From: Anaeramoeba ignava
Taxonomy: Eukaryota > Metamonada > Anaeramoebidae
NCBI GenBank assembly: GCA_028826165.1
Contig: JAPDFW010000011.1
Coordinates: forward strand, 251,001-315,000
Length of the DNA: 64,000 bases
Direction: 5' to 3'
The translations under genes and the position numbers were made by a program. The notes under the pieces were generated by a model. That model made no database searches and was not told the DNA's origin. It was given only the letters and a program-made list of their open reading frames with translations. Shown here piece by piece: positions 47,401-61,600 of the stretch. Position 1 is the first letter of the stretch, and each line of letters opens with the position of its first letter.

Positions 47401-50400
47401 CTTCAATTTGGTTTTAAGCATGAAATATTCACTTGAATCAAGTGATACTTTAAACAATTTAAATTCTTCCTTTCTATCAAATATTCATCCCCAAAAAAAT
47501 GAGGAAAAACCACCCAATTCATCCAAATCTTCGCGAATTTGGTGCGATTATTCGCTGTTAATTAAACTTTTCCACACACAATTTCTTTTGCAAAAAAATC
47601 AGGAATCTAAGTTATCAAATCAAATTTCCAAATTCTTGAGTCTCTTTCTTCAATTTAAAACAAACGGCGGTTCATTTGTAGACGATCTTCGCTCCACATC
47701 AAGAAATATTGACTACTATTCCATGTTCCAAATAAGGCATCTATTTTCTTCATCTCATGGAATGAAGCTTATCAAATCTCTTGTTGAATTTTTTCCAGTA
47801 TCTCATTCTTTCTTTAGTTTGCCTTTTATCCAGAAATTATTCTCAAACAAAATTGAGAACATTCAACCAAATTCTCAAGCTCAAAATAATATTCTTATTC
47901 AAACATTATCTATTCTTTCTGGATCACCTAAAACAAAGGACTTCTTTTCCAAGTATTGTCTGCAAATATTCAGATCTCTCGTTTTAATACTTGAACATCA
48001 ATTAGTGCCAATTTCTCAAAGAAACAATATGATTGAGTTGATGCAAACAATCATTTCAAATTTTTTTCCATCAAAAAAACTGATAATAATTCAAATTTAA
48101 CCTCAGTCAAAAATTTATCTGAAAAAATCCTCTGTTTATTATCAACTAAATTCTGGTCACAAAACAAATCTTTAAGAAAAGTTTGCAAAGTTTTAATTTC
48201 CAAAATATTTGAGAGTGTAAATTTCCCAATTGATGATGTATTAGAGAAATATTATTTGTCAAATATTCCACAAATTTCAAGTGAAATACAAACTGAAAAT
48301 GAAATACAAATTGAAAATGAATCAAAAATTGCAAATGAAAAAATAATTGAAAATGAATCAAAAATTGAAAATGAAAAAATAATTACAAATGAAAAAATAA
48401 TAGCGATTTGCGATGGTCTTTCATTCTTTCTCTTTTTAATCCAAGAAAATCCAATCACAAATCCTCAAAAACTAAATTTCAATCATCTTCCAATTTCTTC
48501 CTATATTATAAAAAATATTTACTCAGAAATAAACACAACCACAAATAAAAAACCCCAAGAAGTAAATGACACTCAAAAAATGGATATCAGCGAGAAATCT
48601 TCAAATAAAAACCAAGAATCAAAACAAACATCCAAAAATGAGAAACAAGAACCTGAAAAGGATCCCCAAAAAATACCAAGAAAATTATTAATTAAAAAAT
48701 CCCTAATCTTTCTTGTGAGAACAAGTTTCTATCTCGCAAATGATTATGAATTCGCCAAAAAACTCATCTTCATCATAATTAAGGGGATGTTCAAAGGCGA
48801 ATTTTTTGAACAATTCCAGAAAGCTTTCCAACTTTTCAACACATTATGTGAAAAATTTCAAGAAACAAAAGAAACAAGACTCAAATTGGTGATTAGCATT
48901 TTAAATCAAGAACAAATACAAGATTACTCAATTCATCATTTCAAAACATTGCGATTCATTGCTCAGTTGTCTCCTGTATTATTATCAGATTCTTTGATTT
49001 TCCGTGTATTTGACCAAGTTCTGCAAAATTTAGAACCCAAAAACATGGAAATAATTCTTGTTCTTTTGGATATTTTCGATCAAATGCAGAATACAGATAT
49101 TTATTTAAAAACAATATTAAGCAATAAAACTGTTTTAGAAAGTGTGCCTTTGATTGAAAATGATGATTTTTGGATTAAACTGGGCAAATGCTTAAATAAA
49201 TATCATCAGGAAACAATCGATTTCTTCTTATCAAATTTAAGTGATGAAAAGATGAATGAAAGATTGATTCTGTTGATCAACCAACAAGAAAATCATCGCA
49301 TACGCGAGTCTTTGCTTTCTTTTGATGGGAAATTCTCAATTCTTTTCCAGCAATACATGAGCCAATTTTCCCAATTTGTAGAGCAAATACCAAATCAATC
49401 TGCATCCGTTTCTGCAAAAGACCGAATTATTGCAAATCAAATTCTCGGAATATACCAAGTTTTGCTCAAATTCAAAAACTTTCTCGATGATACCCAAGAT
49501 GGAAATAATCACCCTTTAAATGATCCAATGGCAGAATCTTTGATAGGTTTAGTCTCAAAAATCATTTCTAAATTTTGGAGCGAAAATTATTCATTGAGTA
49601 GTGATTTTGATGAGATTGATGAGATTCAATTTTCAGTAAATCAAGAAAAAAAACAAAATACTTCTCAAAGAAAGGAAATGAAAAACATCCTCGTTTCCAA
49701 TTTCTTGGATATCCAGAAAATTGTTGATTGTCTTTGCAGATATTTGCTTGGCTATTTTTATCAAATCAAAAAATCAAACGAGGAAAAAATCCTTCAAAAT
49801 TTAGAAAATTTAGAAATGATCAATTCAAATACCATTTTATATGGAAACATATTTGTTGATCAAACCGCAAAAAGTAACCAAGAAATGGTTTTGCAAAACA
49901 AATTTGCGCTTCTTTTGATTTTGATATCTCTTTTTGGAAGTATTCCTTTCAAGTTTGATCAACTCAATCTCTTCCAATTTTTGATTGAGAAAATTATGGA
50001 GTTTGAAAGTTACCCAAAAATTGTTCAAGCCATTTTTGCCCATATCACAAAAAGACTCAAAGCAATTACGCATTCCATAGGGATTCACTTTATTTCCCAA
50101 ATCAATATTCTATTCCAGAGAATATTATTCCCAATATTCCAAAATCTCGTCATTTCACAAGAATTTTTCACAGATTTTTCTGATGAAGTCGCAAGAATAC
50201 TAAAGATTAACCAATTTTTTGATCCGGAAGTCAACAAGAAATTATTCGAAAAAAATTTCCTTCATTTAATAATATTTGAGGAATTCAAAATGAATCTTTT
50301 GCAAAGTTTGATTTCCATTGAAATATTTCCACAAACCTTAGGAATAGAAGATGTAAATCTTTTGCAGAAATCAAACCAATTAATACCTCACAAAACTCAG

Positions 50401-53400
50401 CACTTTTCTTCAATAGAAAACAAACTACTATTTCTTAAAACAAAAATTTTAATGAAAGGAGGAATACTTGGTTCAAATGAAGACCAAATTCTTCAAATAA
50501 TTTCTGAATTTATTGCGAAATCTGATTTTGAGGATGAAGAAGAGGATTTAGTGCAGAAAATGGTCACTGATTTATTGAATTTGGGGAATGAGCAATCACT
50601 AACAAATCAAAAACAAGAAGACCTGCAAAACGAACAAATCCATGAAATAGGAATGGATATCGAAATCCCACTTTTGGATGAAAAACCAAAATCAACATTT
50701 CATTCCAAAGTTATTGAGTTGATCCAAAATCAAATCGCTCAAGCAAGTCTCAGTTCATCAGTCACTTTCAAATTTCTTGTTAGTATAATTGTCAAAAACA
50801 CAAGCTTTTTTTATGATTTAAATGAAAAGGCTATTGTGCTAATGATTCACCATTTCCAGTGTGGAATGAGTGATTTAAATTTGGGGATTGATATTCTATC
50901 ATTTGTTGTCGATTGGTTTGGAGATTTGAAGAAGAAATCCGAACCAACATTTTCACAACTGCAAAAACTTCGATTGCAAGAAGAGATTTTCTCTATTCTC
51001 ATTGCATTCAGCCATTTGCTTTCTGTCTCTTCAGGCGTTTTTTCACGAATAAAGAATATTTTCAAGAGATGCTGCTTAATTTTCGACAATCTCAACATTT
51101 CCTTTTCAGGGAATCTAACTCAACCAACAAGGATTTTATCGTTGATTAAAGTCCCCATCAAATATAATAATTGGAGCTTTAAATTTGTTCATGAGCAAAA
51201 CTTGGATAAATTGATTCAAACAATTCTGCTCAATTCTGATTTGGTTGATAAAGAGATCATCCAAAATGTAATTTTTATATTCACAAGCTTTATCCAAAAC
51301 AAGGAAAGTTTTGATGGAGATGCCTTGCAATTTATCGATGATCTCACAAATGAAATCAACAATGTTCTTGCAAAACTAGACTTGATGAAATTCAAGTTTG
51401 CAATAATTGCTGAGTATTTCCTGTTTTTGTACCAACAAATACCCCATTTATTCGCCAAACACGCATTGAAATTCTATCATTTCCTAAAACAAGCTCAAGT
51501 CATTCATGATTTCGAATCACACCACGAAATTGAGATGAAAAACCAGTCTAATTTTCATCAAGCACAAAATATCATCATTTCAGAAACCATTAATAATCAA
51601 CAACCACAAAATTCAATGCAAAACTACCCTAACCAAATAATCGAGAATAATCAGTTGATGAACCAAAACAGTGTCTTGGCAACAAATTCCATTCTTTTAC
51701 AAAATCTCGAGATAATTATTCACACTATCCTACTTCTCAAACCAGAACCATCCAAATTATTTGAAATAATGATAGATCTTGTTGAAAGCGCCAAATCACC
51801 CGCATTTTTATCAGTTCTTCTTGACCAATGCTTTGCAATACTCGATTCAAACACAGATCCTATTCTTTTCCTCAAGGAAATAACCCACAAAAACGATCCC
51901 AAAAGCAACACGTCACAAATGAAAATTGAAACGAAAAAAGAAAAAGTGGACGAAGATCCTTCAAATGAGTTAATACCCAAATTGGCGTATGAAATCCCCA
52001 AGGATTTATCAGAAAAATTTGTTCATTCTCTCATGAAGAGATTTAATCTTGTGATGGAAAAATGCTTTGATTTAGTAAAAGAAAAGTTTTTTGGAATTTT
52101 GATTGGATTGTGGAGAAAAGATCACAGTTTGGTTGAAGTTTTAATCAAATACCCTCATGTTTTGCTAAAAGGAGTTGGAGCATGCTCGCAAATACCCCAA
52201 ATAAAAAAGGGTGTTTCTGAAATCTTGGGATGGGCAACAAAGAGTAAATCTCTTGAAATGAAAATTGAAACATCAATACTACTGTTTCTTAATGTCTCGC
52301 AGTTTGATTTCTTCTGTTTCCATGATTTCTTTGCAAATATTGTTAGAATTGTAATCGAAACTTTTATTGAACAATCTGAGAAAAACCAAAATAGCAAAAA
52401 TATCGCGAGTATTCACTCCATTTTGAATCAGATTTACAATCTTATACAGAAAGAGTCAACAATTTTATGTTCAATTTTGCCTGATTTTCTGGATCAAGTT
52501 TTGGATAAAGTGATAAACACACACGAAAAAAGAAAAAACTTCATCCAAATATGCTTGGAAATTATGCTCAAATCTTCTGTCGTTGAAAACCACGGCAAAC
52601 AAAGGGAGGAAACCAAGATCCAAGAAGAAAGAATACTTTCTGAGTTTTTTGGAGCAATTTCAAGAATTCCTGAAGTGGTTGATATTCCTGCGCAAATATC
52701 ATCATTCATTTCACAGAAATATCGAATCGAGAATCAAATTGCGTTTTTAATTGAAAAAAATATTGAAATGAAATCAAAAATTGAAAATCATCATCTCATC
52801 TCAGAAATCAAAATCCCATTTGGAATCGAAGATGCAAAAAAAGAAGGAAGAATTGGCAATTTTCGGGAGTTGTTAAGATATTACAAAAAAATTGGTGAAA
52901 ATGAATTCATTTTTGGATTATGCGATGGAGTTATTCAAGAAAGCGAGAAAAGAAAGGCAAATTATTATCAGATGATTGAGAAATTTGACAAATCGGAAAA
53001 AATTGTAATGAGATGTCTCAGAAAATTATCAAGCACAACAAATCAAAACCTTGCTAAGAAAAACGAGAATGTGGAAACAAATTATGGTTTGGATGAAGAG
53101 CAAAGATTTCTGGAAGATGAAATTTGTCGGGATTTATGGGTGGATGCATCAAAAAACATACTGAATTATGAATCTTTATTAGAATTTGCAAAAGAAACTT
53201 TTAACTTTGATTTGGTTCTTGAAAGTTTATATCGTTTAGGCAATTTTGAAGCAATCCAAGAAGTGATCAAGTTCCATAATTTTGTACCGAACAATTTCCA
53301 GAACCATTTGATTGAATTTGTGTCTGGATTGATGATTTATGCAAATGGAAATGTTGGTAAATATTTTGATATGGAGAATAAAGATGGGAAAGAACAATAT

Positions 53401-56400
53401 TTTTTTACTGGAGAAATACAAGAGAAAATCAGGTTGGGATACCACAAATTAATATATAATGTGATCCAATTATTCAAGAACTTATTCAATTCAAATCAAT
53501 CGAGGAATCTTCTACCGCAAATTGATTCAGTTTTGGATGTAGTTCAAGAAGTTGTTGAAATTGGAGAGTTTTCCGATATTCTTTTGAATTTCAAGTCGGA
53601 TAATCTGGAAATCATTTCGGATGATTTTCGGTTTTTTTCTCAAAACTTGAACGCAAAAATCCCCAACAAAACAGAAAAGATCTCTTTTTGGAATTCCTTA
53701 ATCACAACAAGAATGCACATGCTTTCGTTTTTCAAGGGATTGGAAAGAGCTGAGACAAAGAAATCAATGCAAAAAGAAAGTGGAATGAATGTGGATGCAA
53801 ATTTGAAAACGGAAAAATTTAGAGCAATTCTAGATGAAGCAGTTGTTGAAAACGTGCTTAAATTAACAAACAGATATCGTATCAACCAAATGCATAATTT
53901 GCTTCTTCTTGGTTATTATCCCGAAAATGAGAATCGCAACTACTCATTGATTCCAAATCAAGGAAATTCTCTTATGCAAATGGCTCAAAGATCGCAATTC
54001 AGTACAATAAATACTTTCCACAAATTAAAAATTCAACTCAAAAGTTTCGATAGCTTGATTCGCAAAACCAAACAGAAACTGAAAAGAACACCAAATAAAG
54101 CATATTCATATTCACAAAAACCAATCCCCACAAAAATGAACCAACTTTTCAAAGACGTATCACACTTTTTCTTAGTCAAACCCCCAACTATCCAACAAGT
54201 TTTAGTTAATACTCAACAATCCGAAATTGGATCTCTTCAAGCAGAGATTTACTCTCATTTGAACGAAGATTTGAAAGCAAGCGATATTTTCCTTCAAGGA
54301 ATAAACCAAGAGAAAAACATCAACAAAAATTGGGAAAGATGGGGAGATTTCAACCAGAAACTGTTCCGAAAAAGCAAAGAGAAAACTTTCCTGAAAAGAT
54401 CGCTTGATTGTTATATTCAAGCAATACTTCTTGGAGGAGATCAGTTTGGTTCCTCTTGTTTCAAAGGTGGTTTATCTAGCCAATTTCTGTGAAAATTTTG
54501 ATTTGAAAGAAAGTGAACAATTATCTATTTGGATTCCCTGGATTCAGCAAATTATTGATAGTGCTTATACCCTTGATTACTTAGAAAATCAAAACTTGAA
54601 TCAAGAATCTTTTTTTGAGAAAATATTATCTGCAATTTCGAAAAATTCTCCACAAACACTTTATTACTCTCTCAGAAGCCATGCTCATCCAAAATCAACG
54701 GAATCCAAAAAAAGAGAGGTTTCAATGAATATTTTCCTTAAAATTTTGGAGGATATCAATTTGGATCAAGACTCAAAAAAACAAATTGAAAAAATTGAAG
54801 AAATGCTCGAATTAATTGTGGATAATTTCCGACCTGAAATTGAGGAGGAACTTGTTTGCGAATTGAGGAAATTGCTTAGTGATTGTTGGTCGTTTGTTTT
54901 TTTTCACTTGGATTCTCCTCAAACAGAACTATCTCTATTTAATAATTTAATATCGGAAATTATTCAACAAATTGAAGATACTTATATCGCAAAAATTCAA
55001 CAAAGAAACGAAGAAAGAAAGCAAGTACTAACATCATTAGATGAAGAATCAGCAAATATTCTTTCTAGATTCTCAGAGATTTTTAGGCAATATACCATTT
55101 CCTCATTCCAAAAATTTCGTGATGATGTTTTGAATAAAACCCTTAATTGCAATTCTTGTTTCGATACAATCAAAATAATTCGGCAATGGATTGAAGAGAT
55201 TGAAATGTGGCTTGAGAAAAAGCATTTAGCAACGAACGTCAACCAGATTAGTCTTGAATCCGAAGAAGGATGGCAAAGCATTGCGATTCCAGGACAAAAT
55301 TTATTTTTCAATTTATCAAGCACCAAAAAAACACAATCTTCAGAAAGAATCAAAATTTTCCAAATTTACTCCGAAATGGAAAAAGTGGATCAATACAAAA
55401 ACATTTCGCGAAGATTTTTTTTCCGCGGCGACGATGGGTTTGAGTATCCGTATTTACTACAATCACAATACTGGAATCATTCAAGTTCCAAATCAAGAAT
55501 TTTGCAATTAATTCGTTTTATAAATATTATGATTAATAACGAGTTACAGTCAGTAAATCGTCCTTTGAGAATCAATCATGTACCTGCTATTACCCAAATT
55601 AACAAGGAGATTGTGCTTTTATCTGAATTCAATTTGCGAGATCTTTCTCACAATAATTTTATATTCAATCCATCCAAATTCTGGGTTATGAAAAACAAGG
55701 ACAATCTCAAGAACAGAGAAAATAATATATCATCCAAATATAACGAAATGATTTCTCTGTATGATATTATGAAAATTCACCAAATCAATGGCAAATCAGA
55801 TTTATTTGGGATTATTGAGGAATATCTTGAAAAAATAATAAGTTCCAGAAAATCTCCTGACGAGAAGGTTTCTGATTTAGATATTGCCGATCAAAACAAC
55901 CAAATGGAACTAGAAAAAGCTGAGAATGTTGATTCCTCAAAGTATTTGTCTTTGTTTCCAAATGATCCACGATTGAGATATTTTCTCGAAGTTTCCGAAA
56001 AGCATGTTCCAAATGATATTATGAAGAAATTTATTTTGCAATGTTTTGGTTCTTTTGATGATTTTTCAAATTTTCGGAAACAATTTATATCCCAATTATC
56101 AGTAAATTATTTATTTCAATATATTTTGTCGATTGATTCACCGAGCATTTTTGATTTCCAATTCTTTTTAAGAAGTGGGAATCTTTCTTATTATCACAAC
56201 TTCATTCCGAATTACAACAAAGAATATAAAATTCTTGAATCTTTTGAGAACAAAATCGATAAAGTACCTTTCCGATTAACTCCTAATATGATGAGTTTTA
56301 TGACTGAAATTGGAGTGAAAGGGTTATTTCAATCAACAGTAATGAATGTATCAAAAACACTTTTGGAAAAGAAAAATCGTTTTAAAAATGTTATTGATGT

Positions 56401-56644
56401 TTTGTTTCTCAATGAAATGGTTTTCTTTAATTTTTCAGAAAGCGAAATGGGAATTGAGGATATTTTCCGATTCAAAAAGAATAATGTTCATTCTGTTTTT
56501 GATAGAATTGAGGATTTAAGTAATTTTAAAAAGAGCACTAATACAAATTCCAATTCCAATACTTCTTGTGATGAATTAATTAAGATCTCAACAAATATTA
56601 AGATAATTTCTGAATTAAGTCCATCATTTTTTGCTTGGTTTTAA
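44447..56644 (+). CDS. TRRAP/Tra1, PIKK-family pseudokinase
   Basis: One gene of about 4,060 codons read in three overlapping frames: 44447 to ~48075, ~48076 to ~54450, and ~54450 to 56644. Human TRRAP and yeast Tra1 are 3,700-3,900 aa. The bulk is HEAT/TPR helices, then FAT (KLIQTILL..., YKKIGENEFIFGLCDG) and a PIKK domain. The PIKK domain includes SRRFFFRGDDGFEYPYLLQSQYW, PLRINHVPAIT and the hallmark VPFRLTPNMMSFMTEIGVKG, ending in a FATC-like ...SPSFFAWF. The catalytic loop lacks the kinase His-Arg-Asp and Asp-Phe-Gly residues, as in TRRAP. It recruits SAGA/NuA4-type histone acetyltransferases to activators in the nucleus. Shift 1 lies at TCAAAAAAACTG (one A short, or -1 slippage). Shift 2 lies in CTTGGAGGAGATCAG. 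Both sides are clearly homologous, so it is not three genes. Confidence 0.88.
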
Positions 56645-56649
56645 ATATA

Positions 56650-58400
56650 ATTTTAATTTTAATTTTAATTTTAATTTTAATTTAAATAATTTTAAATAAT
56701 AAATATTAAAATAAATCAATTATTTATTTTGGAAATATTTTAAATATATTAAATCTATTATTTATTTTGGGAAATATTTTAAATATATTAAATCTATTAT
56801 TTATTTTGGAAATATTTTAAATAAGATCTTAAATTAAATCAATTATTTATTTTGGAAATATTTTAAATAAGATCTTAAATTAAATCTATTATTTATTTTG
56901 GAAATATTTTAAATAAGATCTTAAATTAAATCAATTATTTATTTTGGGAATATTTTAAAATAATAAATATTAAATTAAATCTATTATTTATTTTGGAAAT
57001 ATTTTTAAATAATAAGATCTTAAATTAAATCAATTATTTATTTTGGAAATATTTTTTAAATAAATATTTTAAATAAATTAAATCTATTATTTATTTTGGA
57101 AATATTTTAAATAATAAATATTAAAATTAAATTTATTATTTATTTTGGAAATATTTTAAATAATAAATATTAAAATAAATTTATTATTTATTTTGGGATA
57201 TATTTTTAAATAATAAATCATCTTAAATTAAATCTATTATTTATTTTGGGAAATATTTTAAATATAATTAAATTTATTATTTATTTTGGAAATATTTTAA
57301 ATAATAAATCTTAAATTAAATCTATTATTTATTTTGGAAAATATTTTAAATAATAAAATCTTAAATTAAATCAATTATTTATTTTGGAAATATTTTAAAT
57401 AATAAATATTTTAAATTAAATTAAATCTATTATTTATTTTGGAAATATTTTAAATAATAAATATTAAATTAAATCAATTATTTATTTTGGAAATATTTTA
57501 AATAAATAATTAAATCCAATTATTTATTTTGGAAATATTTTAAATAATAAATATTAAATTAAATCAATTATTTATTTTGGAAATATTTTAAATAATAAAT
57601 ATTAAATTAAATTTATTATTTATTTTGGAAATATTTTTAAATAATAAGATCTTAAATTAAATCTATTATTTATTTTGGAAATATTTTAAATAAATCTTAA
57701 ATTAAATCTATTATTTATTTTGGAAATATTTTAAATAAGATCTTAAATTAAATCAATTATTTATTTTGGAAATATTTTTAAATAATAAATATTAAATTAA
57801 ATCAATTATTTATTTTGGAAATATTTTAAATAATAAATATTAAATTAAATCAATTATTTATTTTGGAAATATTTTAAATAATAAATATTAAATTAAATCA
57901 ATTATTTATTTTGGAAATATTTTAAATAAGATCTTAAATTAAATCTATTATTTTATTTTTGGAAATATTTTTAAATAAGATCTTAAATTAAATCTATTAT
58001 TTATTTTGGAAATATTTTTAAATAAGATCTTAAATTAAATTTATTATTTATTTTGGGAAATATTTTAAATAAGATCTTAAATTAAATCAATTATTTATTT
58101 TGGAAAATATTTTAAAATATATTAAATCAATTATTTATTTTGGAAATATTTTAAATTAGATCTTAAATTAAATCAATTATTTATTTTGGGAAATATTTTA
58201 AATAAGATCTTAAATTAAATCTATTATTTATTTTGGAAATATTTTAAATAAGATCTTAAATTAAATCTATTATTTATTTTGGAAATATTTTAAATAAGAT
58301 CTTAAATTAAATCAATTATTTATTTGGGAAATATTTTAAATAAGATATTAAATTAAATCAATTATTTATTTTGGAAAATATTTTAAATAAGATCTTAAAT
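56650..58400. repeat. ~46-bp intergenic satellite, about 36 copies
   Basis: Fills the spacer between TRRAP and PTEN. The unit core is ATTATTTATTTTGGAAATAT, then TTTAAATAAGATCTTAAATT or TTTAAATAATAAATATTAAA. The two subtypes (with AGATCT or with AATAAATA) are interspersed. No RNA gene or ORF is seen inside. Confidence 0.9.
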
Positions 58401-58600
58401 TAAAAAATTTAAAAAGAACGTTAAAAAAATAAAAAAAAGGAAATCTTATTTTAAATAAATTTTTTGGTTTATTTAACTTAATTTAAATTAAATTTAATTA
58501 AATTAAATAAAAGAAAAGCAATCCAAAAAATAAAAAAAACACAAAAAATTTTTTTTCAATTTTTTATTTTTCATTTTTTTCTTCTCAAAAACAAAAAAAA
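58401..58600 (+). promoter_or_regulatory. upstream region of PTEN-like gene
   Basis: Non-satellite AT-rich sequence ending in TTTTTCATTTTTTTCTTCTC, 20-35 bases before the ATG at 58601. This again is the TCATTTTT element. Confidence 0.4.
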
Positions 58601-61600
58601 ATGTCTTTATTAAAATTTGGTAAAAAAAAGAAGAGTCAAAATAAAACGATTGATTTTTCGAAATTAGATATTTCATATATAACAAAACAAATTATTGTAA
58701 TGTCATTTCCAGCAACGAAAATAGAAGGGAAACATCGACACAAAATAAATGATATTGCAAAGTAAAAAAGACAAAAGAAAAAAATTAAAAAGAAAAAAAT
58801 TAAAAAGAAAATCAATTTAAAAAATTTTTTTATATTTTAAAAAGTTATCTTGATGAAAAACATTTAAATAAATATAAAGTTTATAATTTATGTTCAGAAA
58901 AATCTTATGATACTTCTAAATTTCATAAGAGAGTTGAAATGTTTCCAATTGAAGAAGATCATCCTCCTTCTTTAGAAATGATTATTTCTTTTTGTAAATC
59001 CGTTGAAAAATGGATTTTAGAAGAAAAAGATCGTCTTGTTGTTATTCATTCTAAAACTGGGAATGTATTTATTTTGATCCACCCAAAAAAAATAATCTTT
59101 AATAATATTTAATAAAAACAATCACCAAAAAATAAAATTAAAATTAAAATTAAAATCAAAAATTAAAAATAAAATTAAAATTAAATTTAAAAATTAAAAT
59201 TAAAAATAAAATTAAAATTAAAATTAAAATTAAAATTAAAATTTAAATTAAAATTAATATTAAAATTAAAAATTAAAATTAAAATTAAAATTAAAATTAA
59301 AATTAAAATTAAAATTAAAATTAAAATTAAAATTAAAATTAAAATTAAAATTAAAATTAAAATCAAAATTAAAATTAAAATTAAAATCAAAATTAAAATT
59401 AAAATTAAAATTAAATAGAGAAGAACAAGTGTAATGGTTTGCTGTTATTTACTTTATAATAAAACTGTTTCAACAGCAGAAGATGCAATATCATTTTTTG
59501 AAACTTTAAGATCAACAGATAATAAAGTTTGGGATTAAATTAAGAAATAATGCAAAAGAAAAAAAACTCTATTAAACATTTTATAATAAATAGGAAAAAC
59601 CAAATCCAAGTCAAATTCGTTATATTCATTATTTTGAAGATTTAGTTAAAAATGGAGTTAAACCAAAAAAAATTTGTTATTTTCAAAGAATTGTTGTTGG
59701 ACCTTTAAAGAAAGTTGATATAAATTCACATGATAAATGTAAATCCAAAATAAATATTTAAAATAAAATATTTAAAATCCAAAATAAAATATTTAAAATC
59801 CAAAATAAAATATTTAAAATCCAAAATAAATATTTAAAATCCAAAATAAATATTTAAAATCCAAAATAAATATTTAAAATCCAAAATAAAATATTTAAAA
59901 TAATATATTATTTAAAATAAATATTTAAAAATAAATACTTAAAATCAAAAATATTTAAAATCAAAAAGGTCCAAATGTTTCTGTTCATACATTAAATGGA
60001 AAACTTTTATATTCAAGTCATGTAATATTTTAATAAAAATATTTCTTATTCAAAATAAAATTTTTTTTGAATATTTATTAATTAATCATGAATTTAAAAA
60101 AAAAATAGGAAAAAAATAAAGAAGGTTATGTTTCTGTTGATTCAAAAAAAAAAGTTTTAATAATCCTTCCTGATCCTGTTCCGTTAATTGGAGATTATAA
60201 GATCACTTTTTATAATTATAACGTACTTGACATTTTTTATTCAAATTTAATTTTTCCAATTAATTATTTTTTATCCGATTTTTGGTTCATATTTTTTTAT
60301 ATTTAGTCAACAATTTTTGTTTGTTGTTTTAATACTTCTTATATTAAGCAAAATTATATTAAATTTAGACAAGATGAACTTGATTCATTTGATAAGAAAC
60401 ATCAAAAAAAAGAAGGTGTTTCAGTTGAATTATTTTTTTCTTATTCTGAGAATGCTCAGAATAAATCAGGTTAAACATCTAAAAAATTCAAATTCAATAT
60501 TAAATTCAAATCCAAATTAAATATTAAATTAAATATAAAATTCAATATTAAAATTCAATATTAAAATTAAATATAAAATTAAATATAAAATTAAATATAA
60601 AATTAAATATAAAATTAAATATTAAATTAAATATAAAATTAAATATAAAATTAAATATAAAAATTAAATATAAAATTCAATATTAAATTAAATATAAAAT
60701 TCAATATAAAATTTAATATAAAATTCAATATAAAATTCAATATAAAATTCAATATTAAAATTCAATATTAAAATTAAATATAAAATTCAATATAAAATTC
60801 AATATAAAATTCAATATAAAATTCAATATTACACCTTTTCAACTTTGGTTTAAACCTTTTGCAAAAATATTTAAACCTTTTGCAAAAATATTTAAACCTT
60901 TTGCAAAAATATTTAAACCTTTTGCAAAAATATTTAAACCTTTTGCAAAAATATTTAAACCTTTTACAAAAATATTTAAACCTTTTGCAAAAATTTTAAA
61001 CCTTTTTTTTTAATTTAAACCCTTGTCGATTTCAGTATTTGGTTTCAACTTTTTTGACTCTCAATAAATAACAGGTTGAATTTTTTTTTGAAGATATCTA
61101 ATTTTTATTTTTTCTTCCAAATAATGATACAATCTCAAAGAGATGAAAGTGAACCAAATTTTGGATTAATTCAATCCAAGATTCAAATTGGTGCATTTAA
61201 TTCTATTGACTTTATTGACTTTTTACCATATTGTTTTCATGTATTACTTAAAGATGAAGGCTTTAAATTTATCTCTTATAATGTTATATTTTCATCACTC
61301 TAATATGACCACAGAAATATTGGAACATCTTCTCCCTTCTATACATTTTCTTTCATCTTATTCTCCTTTTCTTAATCGTGGTGAAAATGTTTATTTAACA
61401 GTGAAAAATTGTGTTGCTTTTCAACAATTCACAAATCAATAATCTCTGCTTGATTTGATCAAAGAAAGTTAACAAGAACTCTGGAGAAATCCCCAAATTG
61501 ATTATCATATATCAGTAGAAATATTATTCCCAAAACTTTGAACAAAGAATATATTCTTGATTTTTGAAAATCAAAATGAATTGAGATTTTGTATTCTCAT

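Noticed and set aside
44447-56644. Three separate genes
   Set aside because: All three frames are consecutive parts of TRRAP/Tra1, with homology running across both frameshifts and no promoter motif between them.
13391-56644. Reassigned stop codons
   Set aside because: Intact genes (TRRAP segments, 14-exon gene, RCC1 copy B) use all stops normally and breaks are frame changes, not in-frame stops.
59187-59390. Minus-strand poly-(Ile-Leu) ORF
   Set aside because: Translation of the (AAAATT)n intron satellite.
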